Below are positions 54,868-63,873 of a DNA stretch of 64,000 nucleotides, in pieces. How positions within the stretch are numbered: the first letter of the stretch is position 1; each line of letters opens with the position of its first letter. A model generated the notes under the pieces. That model saw nothing but the letters and a program-made list of their open reading frames with translations. It did no database searches and was not told where the DNA came from. The translations under genes were made by a program, and so were the position numbers. The stretch comes from JBBIOU01 sp037443205 (GTDB taxonomy: Bacteria > Bacteroidota > Bacteroidia > Flavobacteriales_D > UBA2798). Where the stretch lies: NCBI GenBank assembly GCA_037443205.1, contig JBBIOU010000017.1, positions 6,793 to 70,792 of the forward strand. The letters run 5' to 3'.

Positions 54868-56436
54868 ATGACTGGCAGAATTATCATTGGGTTTTTATCG
54901 GTTTTGATTATTTTACCGATTGTGTTGATTTTTTATAAAATTATTGTTGCCCCGCAAACAAATACCGAATTATTATGGTTAAAATTTGGTAAAAATGAAT
55001 TGCTGAATACCCTTTTATTGTTGACTGCAACCCTCTTTATTTCGCTTATTACCGGTGTAATATCTGCCTGGCTCGTTAGCCGTTATAGTTTTTACGGCAG
55101 CAAACACTTCTCGTGGTTGCTGGCTATGCCCCTTGCCATTCCTGCATACATTATGGCTTATACCCAGCAAGGTACTTATGGTTATACCGGTAGTATTAGC
55201 ACATTTTTCAGGAATACGTTGGGCACTGATTTTAGCATAAGTTTTATGAACATGACGGGATTAATTATTGTATTAAGCATGGTATTGTATCCTTATATTT
55301 ATCTGGCTGCTCGGGCAAATTTTACCAAACAATCGGTCTCGTATATCTACGCTGCACAAAGCTTGCGAAAAAACAGTTTGTGGATCTTTATCAATGTTGC
55401 CACTCCTTTGGCCCGGCCGGCTATTGTTGCCGGATGCTTATTGGTATGCATGGAAGTACTGAATGATTATGGTGCCGCTTCATATTTGGGCGTTAAAACA
55501 TTTACAACGGCTATTTTTGGATTGTGGGAATATGATTTAAATGTAGCCGTAGTACTTTCATTCTGGCTGGTATTGTTTGTATTGGTAATTGTAAGCATAG
55601 AAAACTACCTGCGCAAAAATAAAAGATACATCGCTCAACCCATGAGCAACAAGCTTGAAGTTATTGAATTAAAAGGTAAAAAAAATATGTTCGCTTTTTT
55701 ATTTTGTTTTACCCTATTACTATTTACATTTTTTATTCCTGTATTGCAATTATTGATTTGGACATTTAAAACATGGAGTAAAGTTGTTGCCAATAATTTT
55801 GCTCAAACAGTATGGAATAGCTTTGTGCTAGGTTTTTGGGCTACACTGTTTATACTTGCAATAGCAATGTTTATAGGCTACATCAATTACACAACTACAC
55901 GAAAAAACAATTTACTAAGTAACATAAGCGGAATAGGTTACGCCATACCGGGAACTGTGATTGCCGTTGTAGTAATGCTCATACCTAAGCAATTAACCGA
56001 TATATTTAGCGAAAACAGTTATATATACGAATTATTTTTTACCGGAAGTTTTATACTATTAATTTATGCTTACATAGTAAGATTTTATGCCGTAGGCAAA
56101 CAAAATATAGAATCGGGATTTGAGTCTTATTCTGATTCACTGCACCTGGCATCGCGCTCATTAGGTGCATCTACTATAAAAACATTTTTTATGATTCACT
56201 TGCCCATGTTAAAAAACACCCTGATCATATCAGCTATACTCATATTTGTGGATGTAATTAAAGAATTGCCACTAACTTTGATACTTAGACCATTTAACTT
56301 TAATACCCTGGCAACAAAAGCATACGATTATGCTAAAATAAATGAATCGGTAGCCGAAGCTGCACCCGCATCGCTTTTGATAATTGCTTTAGGTATTATA
56401 CCGGTGTTTATTCTTAATAAATATTTAAGTAAATAA
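54868..56436 (+). CDS. ABC importer permease, iron (FbpB) type
   Basis: 522 residues with two fused halves of about six helices. Each half carries an EAA-type loop: AAQSLRKNSLWIFINVATPL (about 168-187) in the first and ASRSLGASTIKTFFMIHLPM (about 428-447) in the second. The fused two-domain layout is typical of Fe(III)/thiamine/polyamine FbpB-ThiP-like permeases; ferric iron is favoured by overall resemblance, but the substrate is not proven. The stop overlaps the ATPase start (1 bp). No periplasmic binding-protein gene lies nearby. Confidence 0.85.
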   Translation: MTGRIIIGFLSVLIILPIVLIFYKIIVAPQTNTELLWLKFGKNELLNTLLLLTATLFISLITGVISAWLVSRYSFYGSKHFSWLLAMPLAIPAYIMAYTQQGTYGYTGSISTFFRNTLGTDFSISFMNMTGLIIVLSMVLYPYIYLAARANFTKQSVSYIYAAQSLRKNSLWIFINVATPLARPAIVAGCLLVCMEVLNDYGAASYLGVKTFTTAIFGLWEYDLNVAVVLSFWLVLFVLVIVSIENYLRKNKRYIAQPMSNKLEVIELKGKKNMFAFLFCFTLLLFTFFIPVLQLLIWTFKTWSKVVANNFAQTVWNSFVLGFWATLFILAIAMFIGYINYTTTRKNNLLSNISGIGYAIPGTVIAVVVMLIPKQLTDIFSENSYIYELFFTGSFILLIYAYIVRFYAVGKQNIESGFESYSDSLHLASRSLGASTIKTFFMIHLPMLKNTLIISAILIFVDVIKELPLTLILRPFNFNTLATKAYDYAKINESVAEAAPASLLIIALGIIPVFILNKYLSK

Positions 56437-57413
56437 TGATTTTACGTGTAGAAAATATATCATACAGTTACCGCTATGACGATGCCATTAAAAACATTTC
56501 GTTTGAACAAAACAAACACGAAACAATTGCCATACTGGGCGAAAGCGGATCGGGCAAAACAACCTTATTAAAAATTATTGCAGGTTTTATAAAACCACAT
56601 ACCGGACAGATAACACTTGAAGACAAAATTTTATGTAATCAAAAAACATTTATTAAACCCGAAAAAAGAAACATAGGGCTGGTTTTTCAGGATATTGCTT
56701 TGTTTCCGCATTTATCGGTAAAAAAAAATATAGCTTTTGGGATGCCACAAAAAAATTTGCCGGATATTGAATACTATCTTAAACTAATCGGCATGGAAGA
56801 ATATATAAATCGCTATCCGCACCAACTCTCGGGGGGGCAGCAGCAACGTGTAGCCTTAGCCAGGGCACTGGCCGCCAAACCCGGATTACTTTTACTCGAT
56901 GAACCCTTTAGCAGTTTAGACAATACTTTAAAAATACAAATGCGCAAAGAAGTGAAACAAATTTTACAACAAACACAAATACCCGCCATAATTGTTACAC
57001 ATGATATGAATGATTGCACCGACCTGGCAGATAAAATACTCGTATTAAAATCGGGACACGTTTTGCAGTTCGATTACATTAAAAATATTTATAACCATCC
57101 GGCAGATGAATACACCGCCAGGTTATTTGGTAAAATAAATATGCTGACATCAGATTTTATAAACAAATATTTTAAATTAAACTTAAATGCGATGAACAAC
57201 TATATTGTTCGACCCGAACATATAGAAATTACAAGCCAAAATGAAGGATTGAAAGCACAAATAACAGAGGTAATTTTTAAAGGTAAATACTATGAAATAA
57301 CCTGCCATGTTGATAACTTTGAGTTAACCGTATATTCAAAAGATGAAAAAGAATTTAATAATTTTATAGGCATAAAAATACAACCTGATAAAATTATAAG
57401 TGTATGCAAATAA
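56436..57413 (+). CDS. ABC importer ATPase, iron/spermidine (FbpC/PotA) type
   Basis: 325 residues. Walker A GESGSGKTT (35-43), Q-loop VFQDIALFPHLSV, signature LSGGQQQRVALARALAAKPG, Walker B LLLLDEPFSSLD, H-loop VTHDMND, then a C-terminal TOBE-like regulatory domain (NNYIVRPEHIEI). Energises the permease encoded just upstream. Overlaps the following TPR gene by 10 bp. Confidence 0.9.
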   Translation: MILRVENISYSYRYDDAIKNISFEQNKHETIAILGESGSGKTTLLKIIAGFIKPHTGQITLEDKILCNQKTFIKPEKRNIGLVFQDIALFPHLSVKKNIAFGMPQKNLPDIEYYLKLIGMEEYINRYPHQLSGGQQQRVALARALAAKPGLLLLDEPFSSLDNTLKIQMRKEVKQILQQTQIPAIIVTHDMNDCTDLADKILVLKSGHVLQFDYIKNIYNHPADEYTARLFGKINMLTSDFINKYFKLNLNAMNNYIVRPEHIEITSQNEGLKAQITEVIFKGKYYEITCHVDNFELTVYSKDEKEFNNFIGIKIQPDKIISVCK

Positions 57414-57739
57414 ATTCAGAAAGAATTGCCTTGATAAATGAAATGCTAAATAAAAATCCTGACGATGCCTTTTTGAAATATGCCGCTGCCCTTGAACACA
57501 AAAAATACAATATGCCCGAAAAAGCAATAGCTTTGTTTGAAGAATTGATTCGCTCGCATCCCGATTATTTACCAACCTATTATCAGATTGGCAAATTATA
57601 TGAAGAAATGGGGCAAACACATATTGCCATTAAACACTATAAAAACGGCAAATTGTTGGCTGCCAAAGTAAACGACAAAAAAGCATTGGGCGAACTCAGC
57701 GAAGCACTTATGATATTAGATGCTGATGAAGAATATTAA
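57404..57739 (+). CDS. Small tetratricopeptide-repeat protein
   Basis: 111 residues, all helical, with about three TPR units (DDAFLKYAAALEHKKYNMPE, PDYLPTYYQIGKLYEEMGQT, HIAIKHYKNGKLLAAKVNDK). No signal peptide, so cytoplasmic. It overlaps the ABC ATPase stop by 10 bp and the next ATG by 1 bp; tightly coupled in the operon. Probably an adaptor; role unknown. Confidence 0.82.
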   Translation: MQINSERIALINEMLNKNPDDAFLKYAAALEHKKYNMPEKAIALFEELIRSHPDYLPTYYQIGKLYEEMGQTHIAIKHYKNGKLLAAKVNDKKALGELSEALMILDADEEY

Positions 57740-58413
57740 TGTATATGCTATTTCTGATTAAATTAATTAAATTTATTGTATCTAAATCTTTTTTAAAATT
57801 TTTACTGAGTTTATTTATATCCCTGCTTATTGTAGTATTTATCTGCAACATTTGGATAATTGCAAGCACAAAAAAACAACTTTACGACTCTTTGCAAGAC
57901 ATACCCGAAAACCATGTTGGTGTAGTGTTGGGGGCCAGCAAGCACTCAAAATATGGCGGAATAAATCAATATTTTAAATACCGTCTTGTTTTGACCGCAG
58001 AATTATATAAAGCCGGAAAAGTAAAACATCTTTTATTAAGCGGTGATAACAGTAAAAAATATTATGATGAACCCGGTGATATGAAAAATTACTTGTTACA
58101 ACTAGGCATACCCGAAAGCGCCATGACTTTAGACTATGCAGGTTTTAGAACTTTCGACAGTATGATTCGGGCAAAAAAAGTTTTTGGACTCAAAAAATTT
58201 ACAATTATTTCTCAAAAATTTCATAATCAGCGTGCCGTATTTATTTGCAATCATCATAATATAGATGTCATAGCCTATAATGCTAAAGATGTATCTGATG
58301 GCGGTGGATTTAAAACACATTTGCGCGAATATTTTGCTAAAGCCAAAGCCATAATTGACCTGATAACAAACAAAGAACCATATTTTTTAGGCGACCCCAT
58401 ACAGATACCTTAA
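57739..58413 (+). CDS. SanA/YdcF-like DUF218 membrane protein
   Basis: 224 residues. One N-terminal transmembrane helix (FLLSLFISLLIVVFICNIWI, about 21-41) followed by a DUF218 domain: VGVVLGASKHSKYGGINQYF, KVKHLLLSGDNSKKYYDEPG, FTIISQKFHNQRAVFICNHH. The pattern is that of E. coli SanA, linked to envelope barrier function. Active domain predicted in the periplasm. Starts within the stop codon of the TPR gene. Confidence 0.88.
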   Translation: MYMLFLIKLIKFIVSKSFLKFLLSLFISLLIVVFICNIWIIASTKKQLYDSLQDIPENHVGVVLGASKHSKYGGINQYFKYRLVLTAELYKAGKVKHLLLSGDNSKKYYDEPGDMKNYLLQLGIPESAMTLDYAGFRTFDSMIRAKKVFGLKKFTIISQKFHNQRAVFICNHHNIDVIAYNAKDVSDGGGFKTHLREYFAKAKAIIDLITNKEPYFLGDPIQIP

Positions 58414-58457
58414 TACATCACTATAAATACACAAATTCTGTGTAATTTAGCCCCTGT

Positions 58458-59606
58458 ATGATAAAAATTATTACAGTTATTGGCGCGCGTCCGCAAATTA
58501 TAAAAGCTGCTGCTTTATCAAGAGCAATAAAAAATAAATTCGGTAACCAAATAGAAGAAATTTTATTGCACACCGGGCAACACTACGATCAAGCCATGTC
58601 TGAAGTTTTTTTTAACGAGTTAAACATCCCTAAACCACATGTAAATCTTGGGGTAGGCTCTTCCGGACATGCCGAACAAACTGCCCACATGACCATTGGC
58701 ATCGAAAATGAACTAAAAAAACACCGTCCACATGCCATCATTCTTTATGGCGATACCAACTCTACGCTTGCCGGTGCAGTTGCAGCTTCAAAAATTCATG
58801 TACCCATCATACACATAGAAGCCGGTTTGCGCTCGTACAATAAAAACATGCCCGAAGAAATTAATCGCATCATGTGCGACCACGTATCAACCTTGCTTTT
58901 TACACCTTCCTCAAAAGGATTAAATAATTTAATTGGTGAAGGTTTTAAAGAACATCCTACCCCGCCCTATCACATCAACAACCCCAAAATATACGTATGC
59001 GGTGATATTATGTATGATAATTCCATTTACTTTGCCCGGATATGCGAAAATAAATCAGAATATCTTAAACAACATCATCTGCAAAAAGATAATTTTATTC
59101 TTTGCACCATACACCGAGATAATAATACCGATAACGAAAACAGACTGTCGGCAATTTTTGAAGCCTTAAACGAAATACAAAAAATATCGGGTCAAAAGTT
59201 GTTTATTCCCATGCACCCGCGTACCCGAAAAAAGATCAGCGAATACCAAAACAATACAATTCAAAACTGCCTGAATAACGAAAACATTATAATCAGCAAT
59301 CCGTTAAGTTTTTTAGAAATGACCTTACTCGAAAAATATTGCAGCATGGTTATAACCGATTCGGGAGGAGTACAAAAAGAAGCTTATTATTTTAAAAAAA
59401 CCTGCATTATTTTACGAGACGAAACCGAATGGACCGAATTAATAGAAAGCGGAGCTGCTATATTAGCCGGAGCCGAAAAACAAAATATTGTTACTGCCTA
59501 TAAAAAACTATGCAATCAATCTTTATTTTCATTACCCGATTTTTACGGAAACGGTAAAACAGCAGAATTTATTTGCGAAAGAATAATTGAAAACTTTAGT
59601 TTGTGA
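58458..59606 (+). CDS. wecB: UDP-N-acetylglucosamine 2-epimerase (non-hydrolysing)
   Basis: 382 residues. VIGARPQIIKAAALSRAIKN (residues 6-25), LLHTGQHYDQAMSEVFF, HVPIIHIEAGLRSYNKNMPE followed by EINRIMCDH, and the C-terminal ITDSGGVQKEAYYFKKTCII are hallmark motifs. Interconverts UDP-GlcNAc and UDP-ManNAc for surface polysaccharides. It lies 44 bp after the SanA-like gene, with a TAATTTAG box 10 nt before its ATG, and overlaps the next gene by 4 bp. Confidence 0.95.
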   Translation: MIKIITVIGARPQIIKAAALSRAIKNKFGNQIEEILLHTGQHYDQAMSEVFFNELNIPKPHVNLGVGSSGHAEQTAHMTIGIENELKKHRPHAIILYGDTNSTLAGAVAASKIHVPIIHIEAGLRSYNKNMPEEINRIMCDHVSTLLFTPSSKGLNNLIGEGFKEHPTPPYHINNPKIYVCGDIMYDNSIYFARICENKSEYLKQHHLQKDNFILCTIHRDNNTDNENRLSAIFEALNEIQKISGQKLFIPMHPRTRKKISEYQNNTIQNCLNNENIIISNPLSFLEMTLLEKYCSMVITDSGGVQKEAYYFKKTCIILRDETEWTELIESGAAILAGAEKQNIVTAYKKLCNQSLFSLPDFYGNGKTAEFICERIIENFSL

Positions 59607-60919
59607 TTATTATTTTTTGCGAGCATATTACCAATCGGGTTAGTTATACTGTAAAAACCATATTTAAAGATATACTTAATATTCATGAGGTATTTATTAC
59701 CGATAATAAATTTGAATTTGAAAACAGCTCATTTATTAAAATAAACTACAGTATATCACCCATCAATAATACTTTTAAAATTACTCCCGCAGATTTACTC
59801 TTTCAAAATACTATTGATTACAAATTAGCCTTAGAATTTTCAGCCATTAATAACGAAATAATGGCACCTTATGCGATAAACGATAACAACCATATTGAAT
59901 TTGATGTTTTTTCGGCTGTATTTTTTATTATTAGCCGCTATGAAGAATATTTAAGTACTGCCAAAGATAAACATAACAGATACCCGGCAACACAAAGTGT
60001 ACTTTACAAGTATGCATTGCTTGATATACCGGTAATTAATTTATGGGCTGAATATTTGCTTAAAAAGTTAAACAGTTTTTACCATACAAATTTAGTTAAT
60101 CAATCTGCCTTTAAATGCTTATTTACCTTTGATATTGATATTGCTTATGCTTACAAAAACAAAGCCTTTATAAGAAATGTATTTTCGTTGGCAAATAAAG
60201 TGACTTCTTTAAAATTCAAATCTGTAAGACAACATATTCGTGTTTTACAAAACAAACAATCCGACCCTTTTGATACCTACGATTATTTTTTAAATCAATT
60301 AAAAAATAATAATATAGATGCCGTAATATTTATTTTGCTGGGAAATCATTCGGCTCAAAACATTAATTTATCTTATAAAAACAAGGCTTTCAGAAATTTG
60401 ATAAAACAATTGGCTGCACACCATACAATTGGCATACATCCTTCTTATAAAAGTTCTGATAACAATAAAATATTAAATACAGAAATTAATCGCTTACGGA
60501 AAATCATAAATCAAGAAATAATCATATCCCGACAACACTATCTTAAATTTAATTTACCTTATACCTATCAACATTTAATACAAGCCGGTATTCAGGAAGA
60601 TTACAGCATGGCTTATGCAAATATAACCGGTTTTAGAGCAGGAACCTGTTCGGTATTTAATTGGTATGATTTATCCCGCGAAACGGAAACAAACCTGCGC
60701 ATATTTCCTACATCGTTGATGGATGGAACTTTGAATGAATACCTGCATTTAAATATACATGAGGCTATGATGGTTTCAGAAAAAATAATCACGTGCATCA
60801 AAAAATATAAAGGTAGTTTTATACCTTTATGGCACAATAATACTTTAAGCAATACAGGTATATGGAGCGGATGGAGAGAAGTATTTGAAAAACAAATTGA
60901 AGAGTGTATAAAAAAATGA
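59603..60919 (+). CDS. Polysaccharide deacetylase-like protein
   Basis: 438 residues starting at a GTG that overlaps the wecB stop (GTGA). The N-terminal about 150 residues are the DUF7033-like region found before such domains in Bacteroidota (IIFCEHITNRVSYTVKTIFK). The C-terminal NodB-like half has CLFTFDIDIAYAYKNK (metal-binding D-I-D near 174), AHHTIGIHPSYKSSDN and KYKGSFIPLWHNNTLSN. May deacetylate or bind a GlcNAc-containing surface polymer, which fits the neighbouring epimerase. Catalysis is unproven. Confidence 0.8.
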   Translation: MIIIFCEHITNRVSYTVKTIFKDILNIHEVFITDNKFEFENSSFIKINYSISPINNTFKITPADLLFQNTIDYKLALEFSAINNEIMAPYAINDNNHIEFDVFSAVFFIISRYEEYLSTAKDKHNRYPATQSVLYKYALLDIPVINLWAEYLLKKLNSFYHTNLVNQSAFKCLFTFDIDIAYAYKNKAFIRNVFSLANKVTSLKFKSVRQHIRVLQNKQSDPFDTYDYFLNQLKNNNIDAVIFILLGNHSAQNINLSYKNKAFRNLIKQLAAHHTIGIHPSYKSSDNNKILNTEINRLRKIINQEIIISRQHYLKFNLPYTYQHLIQAGIQEDYSMAYANITGFRAGTCSVFNWYDLSRETETNLRIFPTSLMDGTLNEYLHLNIHEAMMVSEKIITCIKKYKGSFIPLWHNNTLSNTGIWSGWREVFEKQIEECIKK

Positions 60920-60923
60920 TTCC

Positions 60924-61349
60924 ATGAGCGAAAAAATTCATGCACAAAATGCCCCCAAACCGGTAGGATTATATCCGCATGCACGGAAAGCCGGGGGGTT
61001 ATTGTTTCTTTCGGGGGTTGGACCCAGAGTGCCTAAAAGCAATGAAAACGACTCAGAGATACCGGGTTTAAAGTTAGACCACAACGGTAATTTTGTAGAA
61101 TTTAATTTTGAGGCGCAGGTACATTCCGTATTTCAAAATGTAAAAACAATTTTAGAAGAATCGGGCAGCAGTTGGGATAAAATAGTTGATGTAACAGTTT
61201 TTTTAGTAAATATGAAGCGCGACTTTCATGTATTTAATAAAATATATGCCGAATATTTTAAAAGCAATCAACCCTGTCGTACAACCATCGAAATAAACTC
61301 CCTGCCTACCCCTATTGCTATTGAATTAAAAGTTATTGCAAGTTTATAG
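60924..61349 (+). CDS. RidA family enamine/imine deaminase-like protein
   Basis: 141 residues. YjgF/RidA/UK114 fold: PVGLYPHARKAGGLLFLSGV at the start, VHSVFQNVKTILEESGSSWD, VTVFLVNMKRDFHVFN and the active-site CRTTIEINSLP, where the RTT arginine is present. RidA proteins hydrolyse reactive enamines from PLP enzymes; some paralogues have specialised roles, for example in tryptophan catabolism (aminomuconate deaminase), which this slightly long member resembles. It starts 4 bp after the deacetylase-like gene. Confidence 0.88.
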   Translation: MSEKIHAQNAPKPVGLYPHARKAGGLLFLSGVGPRVPKSNENDSEIPGLKLDHNGNFVEFNFEAQVHSVFQNVKTILEESGSSWDKIVDVTVFLVNMKRDFHVFNKIYAEYFKSNQPCRTTIEINSLPTPIAIELKVIASL

Positions 61350-61357
61350 TTAAGTGT

Positions 61358-61735
61358 TTAGCTTACAGCTTCAAATTCTACGTCAAGATTAAATTTTTGA
61401 GCAAATATTTGTCCTTCCTCCAACATTTCTTCATCATCCACATCGTACTGCCAAACAATTTTTATTTGTTTATTTGAATTTTTTAATTGCAGTGCCTTAA
61501 TAAAAACATCGGCAAGCATTTTTTGAGAAATAGAGTTGATATAATCTAAATAAAATACAAATTTAGTGCTTGGCCCGGGATTTTCGTTATAGGTAGTTAA
61601 CCAATCTAAAATCGGAAAATAAAATGCTGCTGCATCTTCGGGTATAGAACGTCCTTTTAATTCTATCAACCCTTCGGCAGCATTTAAATTTACCATGGGG
61701 GTACTATCTGTAGCTTCTGTAAAGTAGTTTTCCAC
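61358..61735 (-). CDS. SiaC family regulatory phosphoprotein (DUF1987)
   Basis: 125 residues matching DUF1987/SiaC: LIELKGRSIPEDAAAFYFPI (residues 23-42), a FVFYLDYINSISQKMLADVF segment with the region phosphorylated in Pseudomonas SiaC (T/S in YINSIS), and VWQYDVDDEEMLEEGQIFAQ. SiaC controls a diguanylate cyclase through a SiaA phosphatase/SiaB kinase pair. No kinase, phosphatase or GGDEF gene is nearby, so it stands alone here. Confidence 0.85.
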   Translation of the reverse strand: MENYFTEATDSTPMVNLNAAEGLIELKGRSIPEDAAAFYFPILDWLTTYNENPGPSTKFVFYLDYINSISQKMLADVFIKALQLKNSNKQIKIVWQYDVDDEEMLEEGQIFAQKFNLDVEFEAVS

Positions 61736-61753
61736 AGTTTAAAGATATATATT

Positions 61754-62245
61754 TTATTGCAATAAAATATTTTTTTTAAGGTTAAGCATTTTCAATAAAG
61801 CAATTGCACATTCCACACCTTTATTGCCATGCTTGCCTCCCGAACGATCTTTTGCTTGTTGAAGAGTATTATCGGTTAACACACAAAAAACAGCCGGCTT
61901 ATTCATTTTTAATGATACGTCTTTTATACCTTGGGCTACTGCCTGGCAAACAAACTCAAAATGCCTGGTTTCGCCTTGTATGATGCTGCCTATGGCTATT
62001 GCTCCATCGGCATGACTTAAGACCCACTGCGTAGCCAGCGGCAATTCGTAAGAACCGGGAACATAGTGTATCAATAAATCATCTGCAGCAACTTCGTGTT
62101 CAATCAATATTTGCTTAGCGGCACTAAGCAAACTATAAGTTATTTCGTTGTTCCATTCAGAAACAACCAATGCTATTTTAAAACCTTTGCCCGAAGGTAT
62201 TTCTTGCGGATTGTGGGTTGAAAGATTTTTTCCTGCTGTAGCCAT
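61754..62245 (-). CDS. ribH: 6,7-dimethyl-8-ribityllumazine synthase
   Basis: 163 residues. VVSEWNNEITYSLL (residues 28-41) binds the pyrimidine substrate, VPGSYELPLATQWVL and AIGSIIQGETRHFEFVCQAV carry active-site residues including His, and FCVLTDNTLQQAKDRSGGKH closes the site. Condenses the butanone phosphate and aminouracil intermediates to lumazine, the step before riboflavin. Its start abuts the stop of the membrane TPR gene. No other rib gene is in view. Confidence 0.97.
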   Translation of the reverse strand: MATAGKNLSTHNPQEIPSGKGFKIALVVSEWNNEITYSLLSAAKQILIEHEVAADDLLIHYVPGSYELPLATQWVLSHADGAIAIGSIIQGETRHFEFVCQAVAQGIKDVSLKMNKPAVFCVLTDNTLQQAKDRSGGKHGNKGVECAIALLKMLNLKKNILLQ

Positions 62246-62923
62246 TTATCTTGCTACTTCACTGTTTTTGGCGCGTTCAATATATTTCTCAATATCTTTG
62301 GCTTCGGAAGACACTTCGTAATCATTTAATATACGCTCGTAATATTTTGCCGCTTTATCAAATTTGCCTTGCAACTCAAGCGCTAAGGCTGCTTTTTTTA
62401 AAAATCGGGGGGTTGTATAATTATTATCCGAATTGTCTATTGCTTTCTCATATTTACTGATGGCTTTTTCTACATTACCCAGTTCCATATAAGCATCACC
62501 GGCAGCGCCATGGGCTAAACTCATCAACATTTCATCATCACTCGAAAATTCTTCTAAATATTTTATTGCATTATTATAATCACCCAGATGCATATAACAC
62601 ATGCCCGCATAATAATTGGCTAAATTACCGGTTTCTGTACCACTGTAGTTATCAGCAATTTCTTTAAAACCTAAATATTCTCCATCGCCATTTAAAGCCG
62701 TTGCAAACGAATCTATTTCAAAATAATATTGCGCTTTCCAAATAGCTTTTGCTGCTTTTTGTTCGCGTGGTGCTTTGTAAAAATTAATGTATGCAAAAAA
62801 AGCAGCTATCAATACCACTATAGCTCCTCCGATAATAGTTAAACTTTTTTTGTTTTGCTGAAAATAATTTACTGCTTTTTCTAATCCTGCAGATGCGGGA
62901 TTTATTACTTCTTGTTTTGACAT
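62246..62923 (-). CDS. Membrane-anchored tetratricopeptide protein (YfgM-like)
   Basis: 225 residues. A cytoplasmic start of about 31 residues, one transmembrane helix (IIGGAIVVLIAAFFAYINFY, about 30-49), then TPR units (LANYYAGMCYMHLGDYNNAI, LAHGAAGDAYMELGNVEKAI, KFDKAAKYYERILNDYEVSS). The topology is like YfgM, a periplasmic chaperone partner, but identity is not proven. Directly precedes ribH with no gap, an order seen in other Bacteroidota. Confidence 0.83.
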   Translation of the reverse strand: MSKQEVINPASAGLEKAVNYFQQNKKSLTIIGGAIVVLIAAFFAYINFYKAPREQKAAKAIWKAQYYFEIDSFATALNGDGEYLGFKEIADNYSGTETGNLANYYAGMCYMHLGDYNNAIKYLEEFSSDDEMLMSLAHGAAGDAYMELGNVEKAISKYEKAIDNSDNNYTTPRFLKKAALALELQGKFDKAAKYYERILNDYEVSSEAKDIEKYIERAKNSEVAR

Positions 62924-63008
62924 TACTTTATTTATTTATAAAAGGAGTGCAAAAATAGTATTTTTTTTATCAGCCAAAAAACATTTTATTTAACTGATTA
63001 ACAACAGA

Positions 63009-63623
63009 TTATTTTACTTCAAAATCCAGCATCAGACGGTTTTCTATAAATGCTTGCAATTTATCGCCTATACGCACCGGGCCTACTCCGGCAGGTGTAC
63101 CCGTAAAAAACAAGTCGCCTGTTTTTAGTGTAATAAATCCCGATACATAGCTAAGAAGTTGCTCGTAAGGAAAAACCATTTGCGAAGTATTTCCCTGCTG
63201 CACGGTTTTACCGTTTATCAGAAGTGAAAAATTTATGTTGTTAATGTTATTTATTTCGCTGGCGCGAATAAAATTTGGCGAAACAACCGCTGCATTATCA
63301 AACGACTTGGCTATTTCCCATGGCAAACCTTTTTGTTTGGCTTTATCTTGCAAATCGCGGGCGGTAAAATCTATGCCTATGCCTATTTCTGATACATATT
63401 GGTGGGCAAACTTAGGGGCAATGTTTTTACCGTTTTTAGCAATTTTTAAAACTATTTCAACTTCGTGATGCAGGTTTTGTGTAAAAGAGGGATAATAAAA
63501 ATCGTTGCCTTTGGGCAGCAGCGCGGTATCGGGTTTTAGAAAAAAAACAGGCTCGGTTGGTACTGCACTTTGCATTTCATGTGCATGTTCGGCATAATTT
63601 TTACCAATACAAATTATTTTCAT
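63009..63623 (-). CDS. Fumarylacetoacetate hydrolase family protein
   Basis: 204 residues, the short single-domain FAH type. KIICIGKNYAEHAHEMQSAV (residues 2-21), PVFFLKPDTALLPKGNDF, the metal-binding HHEVEIVLKI and IGIGIDFTARDLQDKAK, and FFTGTPAGVGPVRIGD. Similar proteins hydrolyse acylpyruvates or decarboxylate oxaloacetate with Mg2+. The exact substrate is unknown. 85 bp upstream of the membrane TPR gene in transcription order. Confidence 0.92.
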   Translation of the reverse strand: MKIICIGKNYAEHAHEMQSAVPTEPVFFLKPDTALLPKGNDFYYPSFTQNLHHEVEIVLKIAKNGKNIAPKFAHQYVSEIGIGIDFTARDLQDKAKQKGLPWEIAKSFDNAAVVSPNFIRASEINNINNINFSLLINGKTVQQGNTSQMVFPYEQLLSYVSGFITLKTGDLFFTGTPAGVGPVRIGDKLQAFIENRLMLDFEVK

Positions 63624-63657
63624 ATAATAAATTTGGTATAAATGTAAACTGATATAG

Positions 63658-63674
63658 CCAAATTCAGTATTATA
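63658..63674 (+). repeat. 17-nt fragment shared with dispersed repeat flank
   Basis: CCAAATTCAGTATTATA is identical to 924-940 in the flank of repeat copy 1; copy 2 has CCCAAATTCAGcATTA. The rest of the repeat is absent, so this is either a remnant or chance in an AT-rich gap. Confidence 0.35.
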
Positions 63675-63873
63675 CTTAAAAAAAATATCTCATATTAATC
63701 AATAGCAGGGAAAGTAAAAGACGAACTATTTGATTTTGTTGGATTAATCAAAAGTAACAAAAGAATTTAAGGTCTATTTTCATTCCATGAAAATAGACCG
63801 GGTATATAATGAAATAAGAACTTTAGCGCAGTAAATTCTCAATAACTTGTAAAGTATGGAGGGAAAATTAATT

